Source: Bacillota bacterium (lineage in GTDB: Bacteria > Bacillota > Clostridia > Christensenellales > SZUA-584). Taken from it: 47,362 nucleotides of DNA. Each line of letters starts with the position of its first letter. Positions within the stretch are counted from its first letter, which is position 1. The notes beneath the pieces were generated by a model, which was given only the letters and a program-made list of their open reading frames with translations, made no database searches and was not told the origin of the DNA. Shown one piece after another: positions 1-7,745 of this stretch. A program made the translations under genes and the position numbers. The stretch is from assembly GCA_023408075.1 (NCBI GenBank), contig JAEYKW010000048.1:1-47362 (forward strand), written 5' to 3'.

Positions 1-120
1 CATAGCGGCTCCAAGTGCAAGGTTTTTTCGCTGTTTTGACTGTTTTACCTGCACTTATTATACCATGAAACGCCTTTATTTGCCTTTGCTGCTGGGACTT
101 TGCGTTATTCAGCAGACCCT
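1..120 (-). mobile_element. Possible left end of an insertion sequence with the first codon of a leftward gene
   Basis: On the minus strand the first three window bases are an ATG start codon. A GGAG ribosome binding site lies five bases upstream (9-12), and a TATAAT box with TATAATAA context sits at 57-62. A leftward gene therefore starts exactly at the window edge and its body lies outside. The stretch beginning at about 120 on the minus strand (GGGTCTGCTGAATAAC) resembles the terminal repeats and short leaders of transposase genes in gut Firmicutes. I recall this only loosely and cannot see the other end or a target duplication. It could equally be the promoter region of an ordinary gene. 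Confidence 0.3.
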
Positions 121-122
121 AG

Positions 123-157
123 TTAAACAGATTCTAATTGATAAATTATATTAGAAT
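123..157 (+). promoter_or_regulatory. Promoter and inverted-repeat operator of the HD/YwgA cassette
   Basis: A perfect inverted repeat, ATTCTAAT (131-138) and ATTAGAAT (150-157), with an 11-base spacer ends just before the ribosome binding site GAGGTG (158-163). A TATATT box at 147-152 lies between and over the arms. A weak TTAAAC at 123-128 is 18 bases upstream of it. An operator overlapping the -10 box and the start of the transcript suggests repression, possibly by a product of the cassette. The repeat is directly visible; its function is inferred. Confidence 0.4.
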
Positions 158-169
158 GAGGTGAACACA

Positions 170-1375
170 TTGCCATATCAATTTCGAGATCCTATATATG
201 GATTTATCGAAGTTAGCAGTCTTGAGTTGAAAATCATTGATTCTCCGCCTTTTCAAAGATTACGTAATATAAAGCATTTGGCAACAACTTATTTGGTATA
301 TCCCGGTGCGGAGCATACCCGTTTCGGCCATTCTTTAGGGGTAATGCACTTAGTAACAGAGTCTTTTGAGTCAGCATTAAAAAACTATAAATCGATACAG
401 GAGAGAGACCTTTTCGATAATACTCGTAAAGAGTGGTATAAGCAACTATTAAGATTAATTGCATTGACACATGATCTTGGCCATGCCCCATTTTCTCATG
501 GGTCTGAAGCACTTTTTGATGGCGGTACAGAACACGAAGATTTTACTAAGAAAATCATTTGTCAGACTGAAATTTCACAATATATTCGAGACATTGGAGA
601 TGATTGCTGTCGAAAATATAGTGTAGATGAAAGATACAGAATAACTCCAGAGCTATTATGGCTAATTTATGGTGAGAAGAATCCCGAATTGGATCCCAGC
701 TATATAATGCCTGATTATAAATTTCTGAAAAGTTTTATGGATAGTGAACTTGACTGCGACAAAATGGACTATCTATTAAGAGATTCATATTATTGTGGTG
801 TCAATTATGGAATGTATGACCTAAATAAATTACTCTCTTCTTTAACCGTTTATGTCAAAGAAAGTGACAACGTTATGCAATTAGCTGTCGAGAGAGGAGG
901 TATTCACGTTTTTGAAGAGTTTGTTATTGCAAGATATTTTATGTTCATCCAAGTATATTTCCATAAGACTCGGCGATATCTTGACAAACTTCTTGTTGAA
1001 AACATAGCTCGTATTTTACCCAACTCTAAATATCCAGACGATGTTCGTGAGTACTTAAAAGGAAATGACTATCTACTATGTAGTCTTATTAAGAATAAAT
1101 TGAAAGAACAGTTAGACTGTGATATACTTGAAGACACAGCTAGTAAGTTGCCGCATAAAATTCCTACATTGGAAGAGTACAATGCGAGCAGTGGCAAAGG
1201 AATCCCGATACTGGTTAACTATATGGATACGCCGTCAAGTATTGCATCGGAATCTATATTACTTCAAAGCCTTATTAAGCCAATTAATATAAGACGACTT
1301 TATGTAGACAAGCATCTTGCCGCAGACGCAAAAAGAATCGTCAGTGAACTTTTAAACGGAGGAGATAATAACTGA
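170..1375 (+). CDS. HD-domain phosphohydrolase, YwfO/dNTPase-like
   Basis: About 401 residues. The N-terminus (RDPIYGFIE), the HTRFGHSLG motif near residue 55, the HDLGHAPFSH metal site near residue 104 and the LDCDKMDYLLRDS segment near residue 200 are hallmarks of the HD superfamily group COG1078. That group includes B. subtilis YwfO and the enterococcal dNTP triphosphohydrolase EF1143. The metal ligands H57, H104, D105 and a downstream aspartate are all present, so an active phosphohydrolase acting on (d)NTPs is likely. I chose TTG at 170 because GAGGTG (158-163) lies six bases upstream; GTG at 161 would overlap that site. The stop codon overlaps the next start by one base (TGATG). The gene is clearly more AT-rich than most of the window, which suggests acquisition. 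The substrate is not deducible from sequence. Confidence 0.85.
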   Translation: MPYQFRDPIYGFIEVSSLELKIIDSPPFQRLRNIKHLATTYLVYPGAEHTRFGHSLGVMHLVTESFESALKNYKSIQERDLFDNTRKEWYKQLLRLIALTHDLGHAPFSHGSEALFDGGTEHEDFTKKIICQTEISQYIRDIGDDCCRKYSVDERYRITPELLWLIYGEKNPELDPSYIMPDYKFLKSFMDSELDCDKMDYLLRDSYYCGVNYGMYDLNKLLSSLTVYVKESDNVMQLAVERGGIHVFEEFVIARYFMFIQVYFHKTRRYLDKLLVENIARILPNSKYPDDVREYLKGNDYLLCSLIKNKLKEQLDCDILEDTASKLPHKIPTLEEYNASSGKGIPILVNYMDTPSSIASESILLQSLIKPINIRRLYVDKHLAADAKRIVSELLNGGDNN

Positions 1376-1896
1376 TGACAAGTATATCAAATAATGCGGC
1401 CTATGTAATAAAAAGAATCAATGATATATGGGGCGAGAAACCGGGGAAAAAGATTTTACAAAAGATGATTTATTTAATTGAACAAAAAGGTATTGATTTA
1501 GGTTATGAATATGGGTTGCATTTCTATGGTCCTTATAGCGCTATTTTAGACGCAGCCACTACATTTTTAAGTGCAGACGGCGTAATCGAGTTTGATTATT
1601 CAGGTCTTTCTCATTTAATGAGTATTGACGAAAAAAACTTTTTTGTTAAACCTAATGGACTATCTACAGAGCAACTGAAAGAAATTGATGTTTTGATTGA
1701 GCATTTTCAAGGTCAATCTCCGTCAGAACTAGAGTTATTGACAACAGCTATTTATGCATATGATCATTTGGAAAACAAATCAAAAGAAAGTATAATTAAT
1801 GGAGTACAGAAAATAAAAGGTCTTAAATATTCCAAAGAACAAATTCAACACTCATTAGATGATTTGGAATATTTCAACATTAAACTTTTAAATTGA
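1375..1896 (+). CDS. YwgA-like protein, Panacea-type partner of the HD protein
   Basis: 173 residues, soluble. The N-terminal half carries KKILQKMIYLIEQ near residue 25 followed by LHFYGPYS near residue 50. This pattern (LQKxxY, then a YGPY turn) is shared by the YwgA family and resembles the Panacea/SocA antitoxin domain. In B. subtilis ywgA lies next to ywfO, an HD phosphohydrolase, so the pairing here repeats a known neighbourhood. The start codon overlaps the upstream stop (TGATG) and a GGAGGAG site lies about ten bases upstream, so the two genes are translationally coupled. No biochemical role is established. I infer a regulator or antitoxin-like partner of the HD enzyme. AT-rich like its neighbour. 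Confidence 0.7.
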   Translation: MTSISNNAAYVIKRINDIWGEKPGKKILQKMIYLIEQKGIDLGYEYGLHFYGPYSAILDAATTFLSADGVIEFDYSGLSHLMSIDEKNFFVKPNGLSTEQLKEIDVLIEHFQGQSPSELELLTTAIYAYDHLENKSKESIINGVQKIKGLKYSKEQIQHSLDDLEYFNIKLLN

Positions 1897-1909
1897 AGAT
1901 GCTTTAGAT

Positions 1910-1940
1910 AGGGCTATGGAATATCCTTGGCTCTTTTTTT
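1910..1940 (+). terminator. Rho-independent terminator of the HD/YwgA cassette
   Basis: A stem AGGGCTATGG / CCTTGGCTCT with a five-base loop is followed by a run of seven or more T. It lies 14 bases after the stop codon and closes the two-gene unit. The stem contains two G-T pairs and one mismatch. Confidence 0.65.
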
Positions 1941-2141
1941 CGAGAGAATTTGCTTGTCTCCATTATATGGGCATTCCTTGAATAATGTTCTTTCAGTTAG
2001 GCTATAGTTAAATATACAACTTGTTCACTACAGTATAACACCAATGATTTTTCACATTCTGCGACGCAGAACTAAAAACCTTCGCCCAGATGGCTGAACA
2101 GAATCACCTATCTGCGCGGTAATCGGAATGTCTTTCCCTCA

Positions 2142-2912
2142 TCAGCCCTCTTCTATCGGTATCTGTATCTCCGTGATGTAATTCTCGTTGTCTCTCTCCA
2201 CAAACTGATCAATAATATTGAAGTTGATCGCGCATATGCCAAGCTTCAGCTGCGGGTGCGCGCCTCGCATCTGCCCAATTCTCTTTTCCACCGATTCATA
2301 CGGCCCCTTATGATACCCCACCAGATAATTCCCGGAGGGAACCACGGATGTGATCTGCGGGTCAACGCCCATACTGTCCACATTGAGCCCATCCACCGAT
2401 ACGTCAAGATAAGCGCCGAAATATTTAAGGTCCTTCTCATAAAACGCGATGGTCGGGTACAAATAAAAGGTGTCCTTCATGTAAAGGTTATCTTCGTTGC
2501 CGAGAGGTATATAATAGCGCTCGGGGAACCAGCGCATAGTGATGGCGTCGAGCTGAAGATTGAGCCGCTTGCGCTCAATGAAGTGGATTTTGCGCTGTAT
2601 GGCTTCATCAATCTGCATGAGCTCCGCCCAGTTTTTCTGCAAAGTCTGGGAGCGCTTTTTAAGCAAGTCCAAGGTGTCTTCAGGATTGCGCGAATCCATG
2701 AATTTTCTCACATCATCAAGCGAATACCCCATCTTGCGCAGATACCGGATGCAAGCGAGCTGATAAACCTGATCAAACCGGTATTTGCGGTACCCGGTTC
2801 GCTCATCCCGGTCAACCGGCCGGAACAGCTCAATCGAATCATAGTAATGGAGCGTCTGTACGCCGAGCCCGAATATTTTGCCCATTTCACCTACATTGAG
2901 GTATTCCTTCAT
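2142..2912 (-). CDS. MerR-family regulator with BmrR/GyrI-like effector domain
   Basis: 256 residues. Residues 1-70 form a MerR winged helix (YLNVGEMGKIFGLGVQTLHYYD, then RTGYRKYRFDQVYQLACI). Residues 75-120 form the dimerising coiled coil. From about residue 125 the chain resembles the BmrR/GyrI-like ligand pocket found in multidrug-sensing members. Such proteins usually bind a spaced promoter and activate it when a small molecule binds. The gene follows the purine transporter operon in the same direction after a gap of about 110 bases, which contains an inverted repeat (2944-2966). It has a clear GGAGG site upstream of the ATG. It may control the transporter operon or an unrelated efflux gene; no target site can be assigned. 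Confidence 0.85.
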   Translation of the reverse strand: MKEYLNVGEMGKIFGLGVQTLHYYDSIELFRPVDRDERTGYRKYRFDQVYQLACIRYLRKMGYSLDDVRKFMDSRNPEDTLDLLKKRSQTLQKNWAELMQIDEAIQRKIHFIERKRLNLQLDAITMRWFPERYYIPLGNEDNLYMKDTFYLYPTIAFYEKDLKYFGAYLDVSVDGLNVDSMGVDPQITSVVPSGNYLVGYHKGPYESVEKRIGQMRGAHPQLKLGICAINFNIIDQFVERDNENYITEIQIPIEEG

Positions 2913-2943
2913 AGCTGCCTCCGAATAATGCCGTCCATACCAG

Positions 2944-2966
2944 AATCAGCACACCTCACGCTGATT
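2944..2966. promoter_or_regulatory. Inverted repeat between permease gene and merR-like gene
   Basis: AATCAGC (2944-2950) and GCTGATT (2960-2966) form a perfect 7-bp inverted repeat with a nine-base spacer in the 110-base gap. No T-run follows, so it is more likely a protein-binding site or mRNA hairpin than a terminator. Confidence 0.3.
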
Positions 2967-3022
2967 GTTGTCAGTGTAACACATATGCGGCGGCCTATCC
3001 ATGCTCTATATTCTGGCAGAGC

Positions 3023-3964
3023 TTATCTCGAGCCTTTGATGTAGGGTTTGCCGAGAGACTCGGGCTGGCTGTTCTTGCCTATCGCGCCCAGCATGGCAAT
3101 CAGAGTGATGGCATAGGGCAATATGTTGAGCAGATACGGCGAAACGGAGACGCCGATGGTCTGCAGCCGAATCTGCAATGCATTCGCCGCGCCAAACAGC
3201 AGCGCCGCGCCGAACATACCAAACGGCGTATACCGCCCGAGAATAACCGTGGCGAGCGCGATATAGCCGCGCCCGGACGTCATGTTTTCGGTGAATACCC
3301 CGAGCTGCACAAGCACGAGATACGCGCCCCCGATCCCTCCGAAAATCCCGTTGAGAATCATCGATATCCATTGATACTGATGAACCGGCACGCCTGCCGA
3401 TGCCGCCGCCCGCGGATGCTCTCCCACGGATATGAACGACAGGCCCGGCTTCGTTTTCCTGTAAAACAGCAGCGTCGCAATCAACAGTATATAAAGCAAA
3501 TAGGTCAGAATATCGCGGTTAAAGAAGGCTTCGCCGATAATCGGAATCTGTGAAAGCAACGGAATCTGTATGGTCTGGAACGTCTCGATCTGCTGGTAGC
3601 TCTGGCCGGACGACACGAGCTTATACAAAAAGCTTGTGAGCCCAAGCACCATCATGTTCAGCGCAAGGCCGCTGACAGACTGATCCTTGGCCAGTTTGAC
3701 CGTCAGCAACGCATGCAGCGCGCTGACGCCGACGCCCCCCATAATGCCGAAAAACAGGCCGACAATCATGCTGCCCGAATACCAGGCACCGGCAAACGAA
3801 AAAAACGCACCGCTCAGCATGACGCCTTCCATGCCGATATTCAAAATACCTGTTTTTTCAGATATGGTTTCTCCGAGACCCGCATACATCAGCGGCACCG
3901 CCAAGCGGACAGCCGCAGACAAAAATGCGGTCAGAAAGCCGACGGATAAAATCTGCTCTAACAT
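3023..3964 (-). CDS. Nucleoside ABC transporter permease (NupQ/BmpA-type system)
   Basis: 313 residues with eight or more hydrophobic segments. The N-terminal motif LAVPLMYAGLGETISEKTGILNIG is typical of the second permease of BMP-dependent nucleoside importers (COG1079, B. subtilis NupQ, lactococcal NupC). The central EHPRAAASAGVP motif is the coupling loop that contacts the ATPase. Start codon preceded by GGGAGG. Only four bases separate it from the upstream permease, so the two are co-expressed. It should form the heterodimeric membrane channel with that permease. The exact substrate cannot be read from the sequence; purine nucleosides or bases fit the adjacent deaminase. Confidence 0.9.
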   Translation of the reverse strand: MLEQILSVGFLTAFLSAAVRLAVPLMYAGLGETISEKTGILNIGMEGVMLSGAFFSFAGAWYSGSMIVGLFFGIMGGVGVSALHALLTVKLAKDQSVSGLALNMMVLGLTSFLYKLVSSGQSYQQIETFQTIQIPLLSQIPIIGEAFFNRDILTYLLYILLIATLLFYRKTKPGLSFISVGEHPRAAASAGVPVHQYQWISMILNGIFGGIGGAYLVLVQLGVFTENMTSGRGYIALATVILGRYTPFGMFGAALLFGAANALQIRLQTIGVSVSPYLLNILPYAITLIAMLGAIGKNSQPESLGKPYIKGSR

Positions 3965-3968
3965 TTCC

Positions 3969-5027
3969 TTACCTCCCTGTTTTCAGACTGTCGGTCATGT
4001 TTCTTTTCTTTCGGGAAAAAGTAAAGAGTTCTTTTGCAAGAATCAGCACCACAATGACGCCGATGATAATGCTCACAATCGCCGACGGAATACCGAGCTG
4101 ACGCTGCATCGAATTTGCACCTATCTGCAATGTCGCATACAACACGGCCACCGCGAATACGCCGCCGGGTTTGTTGCCCGCAATCAACGCAATCAGCACC
4201 GCCGTATAACCGCAGTCGGCCGAAATTCCCTCGAGCAGCTTTTTTTGAACGGCCATCACTTCAATGCCGCCCGCAAGCGCCGCAAACCCACCGCTTAGGA
4301 AAGCCGAGAGAATCACATTCTTAACAACCGAAATGCCGTTGCAGGACGCCGCGCGTTTGTTCAGACCGACCGCTTTGAGTTCGTAGCCCACAGTGGTCTT
4401 CTCCATCAGAAACCAGACAACCACAATACAGACGAGCGCAATGATCACACCGACATGAAGCCGGGTGGAACCGACCAGCGCAGGCAGCTGTGCTTCCTCC
4501 GCGATTTTTTGCGACTGGGGAACATTGCCCGCCGGATCCATCAGAAAGGACCGTACCGCAAAGCCCAGAAAATTAATAGCGATATAGTTGAGCATGATCG
4601 TGACGATAATTTCGGATATATTGAATTTGGCCTTTAACAACGCCGCAATCAGCGCCCAAAGGCCGCCGCCGATAAATCCGGCCGAGAGTGAAATGATAAT
4701 GCGCAGCACACCCGAAGCATCGGGCAGCCCGAGTGAGACGATTGTGGCCGCCATGGCGCCCACATAAAACTGGCCTTCGGCACCGATGTTAAAGAAGCCG
4801 GTCCGAAAAGCGATCGCGCACCCAAGGCCCGTCAGTATGAGCGGGCACGCCTTCACAAAAATCTCCGAAAAGCTTGAAAAGCTGCCGAATATACCTCTGA
4901 AAAACAGCCCGTAGGCTTCCAGCGGATCGGCTCCGCAGACGAGTATCAGCGCGGTCGTCAAAACAACCGTCATCACAAGAATTTTGAGTATATCTATGAT
5001 TGTCTTCTTCTTATCCTTTTGTATCAT
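3969..5027 (-). CDS. Nucleoside ABC transporter permease (NupP-type)
   Basis: 352 residues, multi-pass. The segment AFRTGFFNIGAEGQFYVGA near residue 75 is the signature of the first permease of nucleoside/BMP importers (COG4603, NupP/YufP). The coupling motif VGLNKRAASCNGIS lies near residue 225. Its ATG overlaps the stop of the ATPase gene by four bases (ATGA, 5024-5027), showing tight translational coupling. It works with the following permease and the double ATPase to import purine compounds. Confidence 0.9.
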   Translation of the reverse strand: MIQKDKKKTIIDILKILVMTVVLTTALILVCGADPLEAYGLFFRGIFGSFSSFSEIFVKACPLILTGLGCAIAFRTGFFNIGAEGQFYVGAMAATIVSLGLPDASGVLRIIISLSAGFIGGGLWALIAALLKAKFNISEIIVTIMLNYIAINFLGFAVRSFLMDPAGNVPQSQKIAEEAQLPALVGSTRLHVGVIIALVCIVVVWFLMEKTTVGYELKAVGLNKRAASCNGISVVKNVILSAFLSGGFAALAGGIEVMAVQKKLLEGISADCGYTAVLIALIAGNKPGGVFAVAVLYATLQIGANSMQRQLGIPSAIVSIIIGVIVVLILAKELFTFSRKKRNMTDSLKTGR

Positions 5028-6550
5028 AGCGTCTGTTCCTTTCCCGTGATGCCGCCCATCAGCAGGCCGATTTTTTGTATCGTGGCTTCGCTTCTGTCTA
5101 ATATACCGACAATCCTGCCGCCGAACATCACCGCAATCCGGTCGCAGAGCGTCATGATCTCCTCAAGATCGGCGGAAATCAAAACCACGCTCTTCCCCTT
5201 GTTGCGCTGATCCACGAGCATCTTGCGGACAAATTCCGTTGCGCCGACATCAAGGCCGCGGGTGGGCTGGCTCGCGACAATCAGCTTGGCGTTGTCCGAC
5301 AGCTCCCGCGCAATGATCAGCTTTTGCTGGTTTCCGCCCGACATCAATTTGACGGCCGTGCCGATGCCCGATTTGCCGGAAGCCCTGATTTGATACTTGT
5401 TCATTTTCTCCCCGGCATTTTGAGCCATTGTTTTTTTGTTGATGATCCCGCGGCGCGAATAAGGCGCACAGCAGTATTCACGCAGCATCAGATTCTCCGT
5501 CACATTCATATCCACAATCAGGCTGTCGCAGTGACGGTCATCCGATATATAGCCGATACCGGCTTCGTAGCGCTTTTTCACGGACGTTTTGCCGACCGTC
5601 ACGCCATCCAGCACAATCGCGCCCTCACCGGGCCTTTGAATGCCCGTGATAACTTCGGCCAGCTCTTTTTGGCCGTTGCCTTCAACGCCGGCGACTCCTA
5701 AAATCTCGCCTTTGCAAACCCGCAGGTTGACGTCGTGCAGCGGATGCGACCGGCTCTTTCTCGATAAAGAGACATGATCCAAAATCAGCATTTCTTCACT
5801 CGCGGCACCGACCGCAAAGTCATAGCTCTCATTGATATCCCTGCCGATCATATACCGGGAAAGCTCTCCGGGATTGGTCTGCTCCGTCACCAGATCGACG
5901 ACCTTCTTGCCGTCCCGCAGAATTGTCACCCTGTCGCTGATGGCCATGATCTCGCTCATCCTGTGCGTGATGATGATGATGGCATACCCTTCTTGTTTCA
6001 GGCTTCTCAGCACATCGAAAAACTGCGCCGTTTCCTGCGGTGTCAGCACGCCGGTCGGCTCGTCGAGAATGAGCAGCTCCACATTGCGGTAAAGCGCTTT
6101 GAGTATTTCCACACGCTGCTGCTCGCCGACGGACAGGTCGCAGATGCGCGCTTTCGGGTTCACGGTCAGGCCGTATTTCTCCGCCAAATGAACCACCCGC
6201 TTTTCTGCCGCCGCCCTGTCCAGCACAAAGCCGTTCTCCTTAAGGTTCAAAATGATGTTGTCGAGCACGGTCATTTTCTGAACGAGTGAAAAATGCTGCT
6301 CCACCATGCCGATGCCTGCTTCTATCGCATCTCTGGGCGACGCAAAATGAACCGGCTGGTCCTTCCATAGAATAGTGCCGCTGTCAGCCGTGTAAATGCC
6401 AAACAGAATATTGACGAGCGTGGTTTTCCCTGCGCCGTTTTCTCCCAGAAGCGCATTGATCTTGCCCTTCTCCACAGATATGCTGATGTTTTCGTTGGCG
6501 TACACACCGGCAAACGCTTTGCAGATATTCTTCATTTCGAGAATGGGCAT
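5024..6550 (-). CDS. Nucleoside ABC transporter ATP-binding protein, two fused ABC domains (NupO-type)
   Basis: About 508 residues, the usual length for this family. The first ABC domain has Walker A GENGAGKT, signature LSVGEQQ and Walker B LLILDEPTG. The second has a degenerate Walker A (GVEGNGQKE) and signature MSGGNQQK with AREL following. Such asymmetry is normal in NupO, RbsA and MglA relatives. I chose ATG at 6550 (MPILEMKN) because GGAG lies about seven bases upstream. The reading frame stays open to 6799, but that stretch contains the intercistronic hairpin and is not coding. The gene overlaps the next permease by four bases. Confidence 0.92.
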   Translation of the reverse strand: MPILEMKNICKAFAGVYANENISISVEKGKINALLGENGAGKTTLVNILFGIYTADSGTILWKDQPVHFASPRDAIEAGIGMVEQHFSLVQKMTVLDNIILNLKENGFVLDRAAAEKRVVHLAEKYGLTVNPKARICDLSVGEQQRVEILKALYRNVELLILDEPTGVLTPQETAQFFDVLRSLKQEGYAIIIITHRMSEIMAISDRVTILRDGKKVVDLVTEQTNPGELSRYMIGRDINESYDFAVGAASEEMLILDHVSLSRKSRSHPLHDVNLRVCKGEILGVAGVEGNGQKELAEVITGIQRPGEGAIVLDGVTVGKTSVKKRYEAGIGYISDDRHCDSLIVDMNVTENLMLREYCCAPYSRRGIINKKTMAQNAGEKMNKYQIRASGKSGIGTAVKLMSGGNQQKLIIARELSDNAKLIVASQPTRGLDVGATEFVRKMLVDQRNKGKSVVLISADLEEIMTLCDRIAVMFGGRIVGILDRSEATIQKIGLLMGGITGKEQTL

Positions 6551-6629
6551 ATGTATTCTCCTTCGATAAGGCCGCGCGAACGGCCCGGATACCCTTGCAA
6601 GAGACTGTATAGCATAAGCCCCTTTATAG

Positions 6630-6660
6630 AAGTATCGGCCGATTGAATCGGCCGATACTT
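6630..6660 (-). other. Intercistronic 14-bp hairpin after the binding-protein gene
   Basis: AAGTATCGGCCGAT (6630-6643) and its exact complement (6647-6660) form a 14-bp stem with a three-base loop, just after the lipoprotein stop codon. On the minus strand it is followed by TCTATAAAG rather than a T-run. It probably protects the upstream mRNA from 3' decay and allows excess binding protein, a common arrangement in importer operons. Partial termination is also possible. Confidence 0.6.
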
Positions 6661-6674
6661 TTGATTTTATTTGA

Positions 6675-7694
6675 TTAATTGCGAACGGTGTAATCCCGGA
6701 CAACCTCAAGGTCACCCGATATAATGTCGTCAATCGCCTTCTGCGCGGTTGCAGCCACATCCTTGGGCAGGTTATCGGACAACAGCACGGCAACGGCATT
6801 GTCCTTCATGCCAAGGTTGTAGACATCTCCCTTGAAAGAGCCGTCTTTCACGGACCCCAGCGCGATATCCAGAACAACATCCAGCTTATAAAGGGCCGAA
6901 TCGAGAATGTTATCGGGAGCCAGCGAGCTCTGGTCGTACGAGTCGCCCTGACACCATATCCCGGCATCCACCGCAGCGCTGATCGCCCCGTTGCCGCAGG
7001 CGTTCGCACAGTGCTTGATCACGTCAACACCGGCTTCGATCATGGCTGTGGCGGCTTCCTGCGCCAACTGAGAATCCACAAAGGAGTTTGTCCATGCCGT
7101 TTGAACTTCAATATCCGGATTGACGGATTTGGCACCGTCTTCAAAACCGTTGATGATCTTCACGAGAGAGTCGCCCTGAATGGGCCCGATTCCGCCGACC
7201 TTGCCTGTCTTGGTCATGTTGGCGGCAATAATGCCCTCCACGTATGCCGTCTGTTCGCAGGCCATCACATAAGAGGCCACATTGTCGGCAGCCGCGTCGG
7301 ACTCGGTGCAGATAAATTTCGTATCGGGATACGTCTTCGCGACTTCCAGCGCGGGATCGCCGAATTCGAAGCCATGACCGATAATCACGTCATAGCCCGC
7401 GGCTGCATAGTCGGAAAAGGCCGCAACGATATCCGCAATTTCAAGGTTTTCTGTATAAGCCAGCTCAAAGCCGTATTTCTCACAAGCCGCTTTGGAGCCT
7501 TCATAAGCCGCCTGATTCCATCCCTGATCGTTCGCCGCACCCGACATGCAAAGTGCCACCTTTAAGGTCTTTTCACCCGAAGCGCTGTCCTCCGATGACG
7601 GGCTGGCAGCGGGACTGGCAGCAGGGCTTCCGGCACAAGCCGCAAAGGACAGTGCCAGTATAGAAACGAGAGCAAGAATAATAAACTTCTTCAT
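6675..7694 (-). CDS. BMP-family (PnrA/TmpC-like) purine nucleoside-binding lipoprotein
   Basis: 339 residues. A signal peptide ends in a lipobox (SFAAC, cysteine 20), followed by an Ala/Pro/Ser linker, so the protein is membrane anchored outside the cell. The mature part follows the BMP/PnrA pattern: ALCMSGAANDQGWNQAAYEG near the start, GHGFEFGDPA in the middle and IKHCANACGNGAISAA later. These features mark the nucleoside-binding family PF02608. I chose ATG at 7694 because GGAGG precedes it; upstream codons lack a site. It delivers ligand to the ABC complex encoded downstream. The upstream deaminase points to purines. Confidence 0.92.
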   Translation of the reverse strand: MKKFIILALVSILALSFAACAGSPAASPAASPSSEDSASGEKTLKVALCMSGAANDQGWNQAAYEGSKAACEKYGFELAYTENLEIADIVAAFSDYAAAGYDVIIGHGFEFGDPALEVAKTYPDTKFICTESDAAADNVASYVMACEQTAYVEGIIAANMTKTGKVGGIGPIQGDSLVKIINGFEDGAKSVNPDIEVQTAWTNSFVDSQLAQEAATAMIEAGVDVIKHCANACGNGAISAAVDAGIWCQGDSYDQSSLAPDNILDSALYKLDVVLDIALGSVKDGSFKGDVYNLGMKDNAVAVLLSDNLPKDVAATAQKAIDDIISGDLEVVRDYTVRN

Positions 7695-7745
7695 ACTTTT
7701 CCTCCAAATATATAATGATCTATAGAGAAATGGCGTCATTGCCAG

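Noticed and set aside
2256..3044. Plus-strand open frame of 262 codons over the MerR-like gene
   Set aside because: Antisense to a clear MerR-family protein, without family motifs.
5024..6799. Start of the transporter ATPase at 6799
   Set aside because: The extra 83 codons contain the intercistronic hairpin and match no ABC domain; ATG 6550 has a ribosome site and family-like N-terminus.
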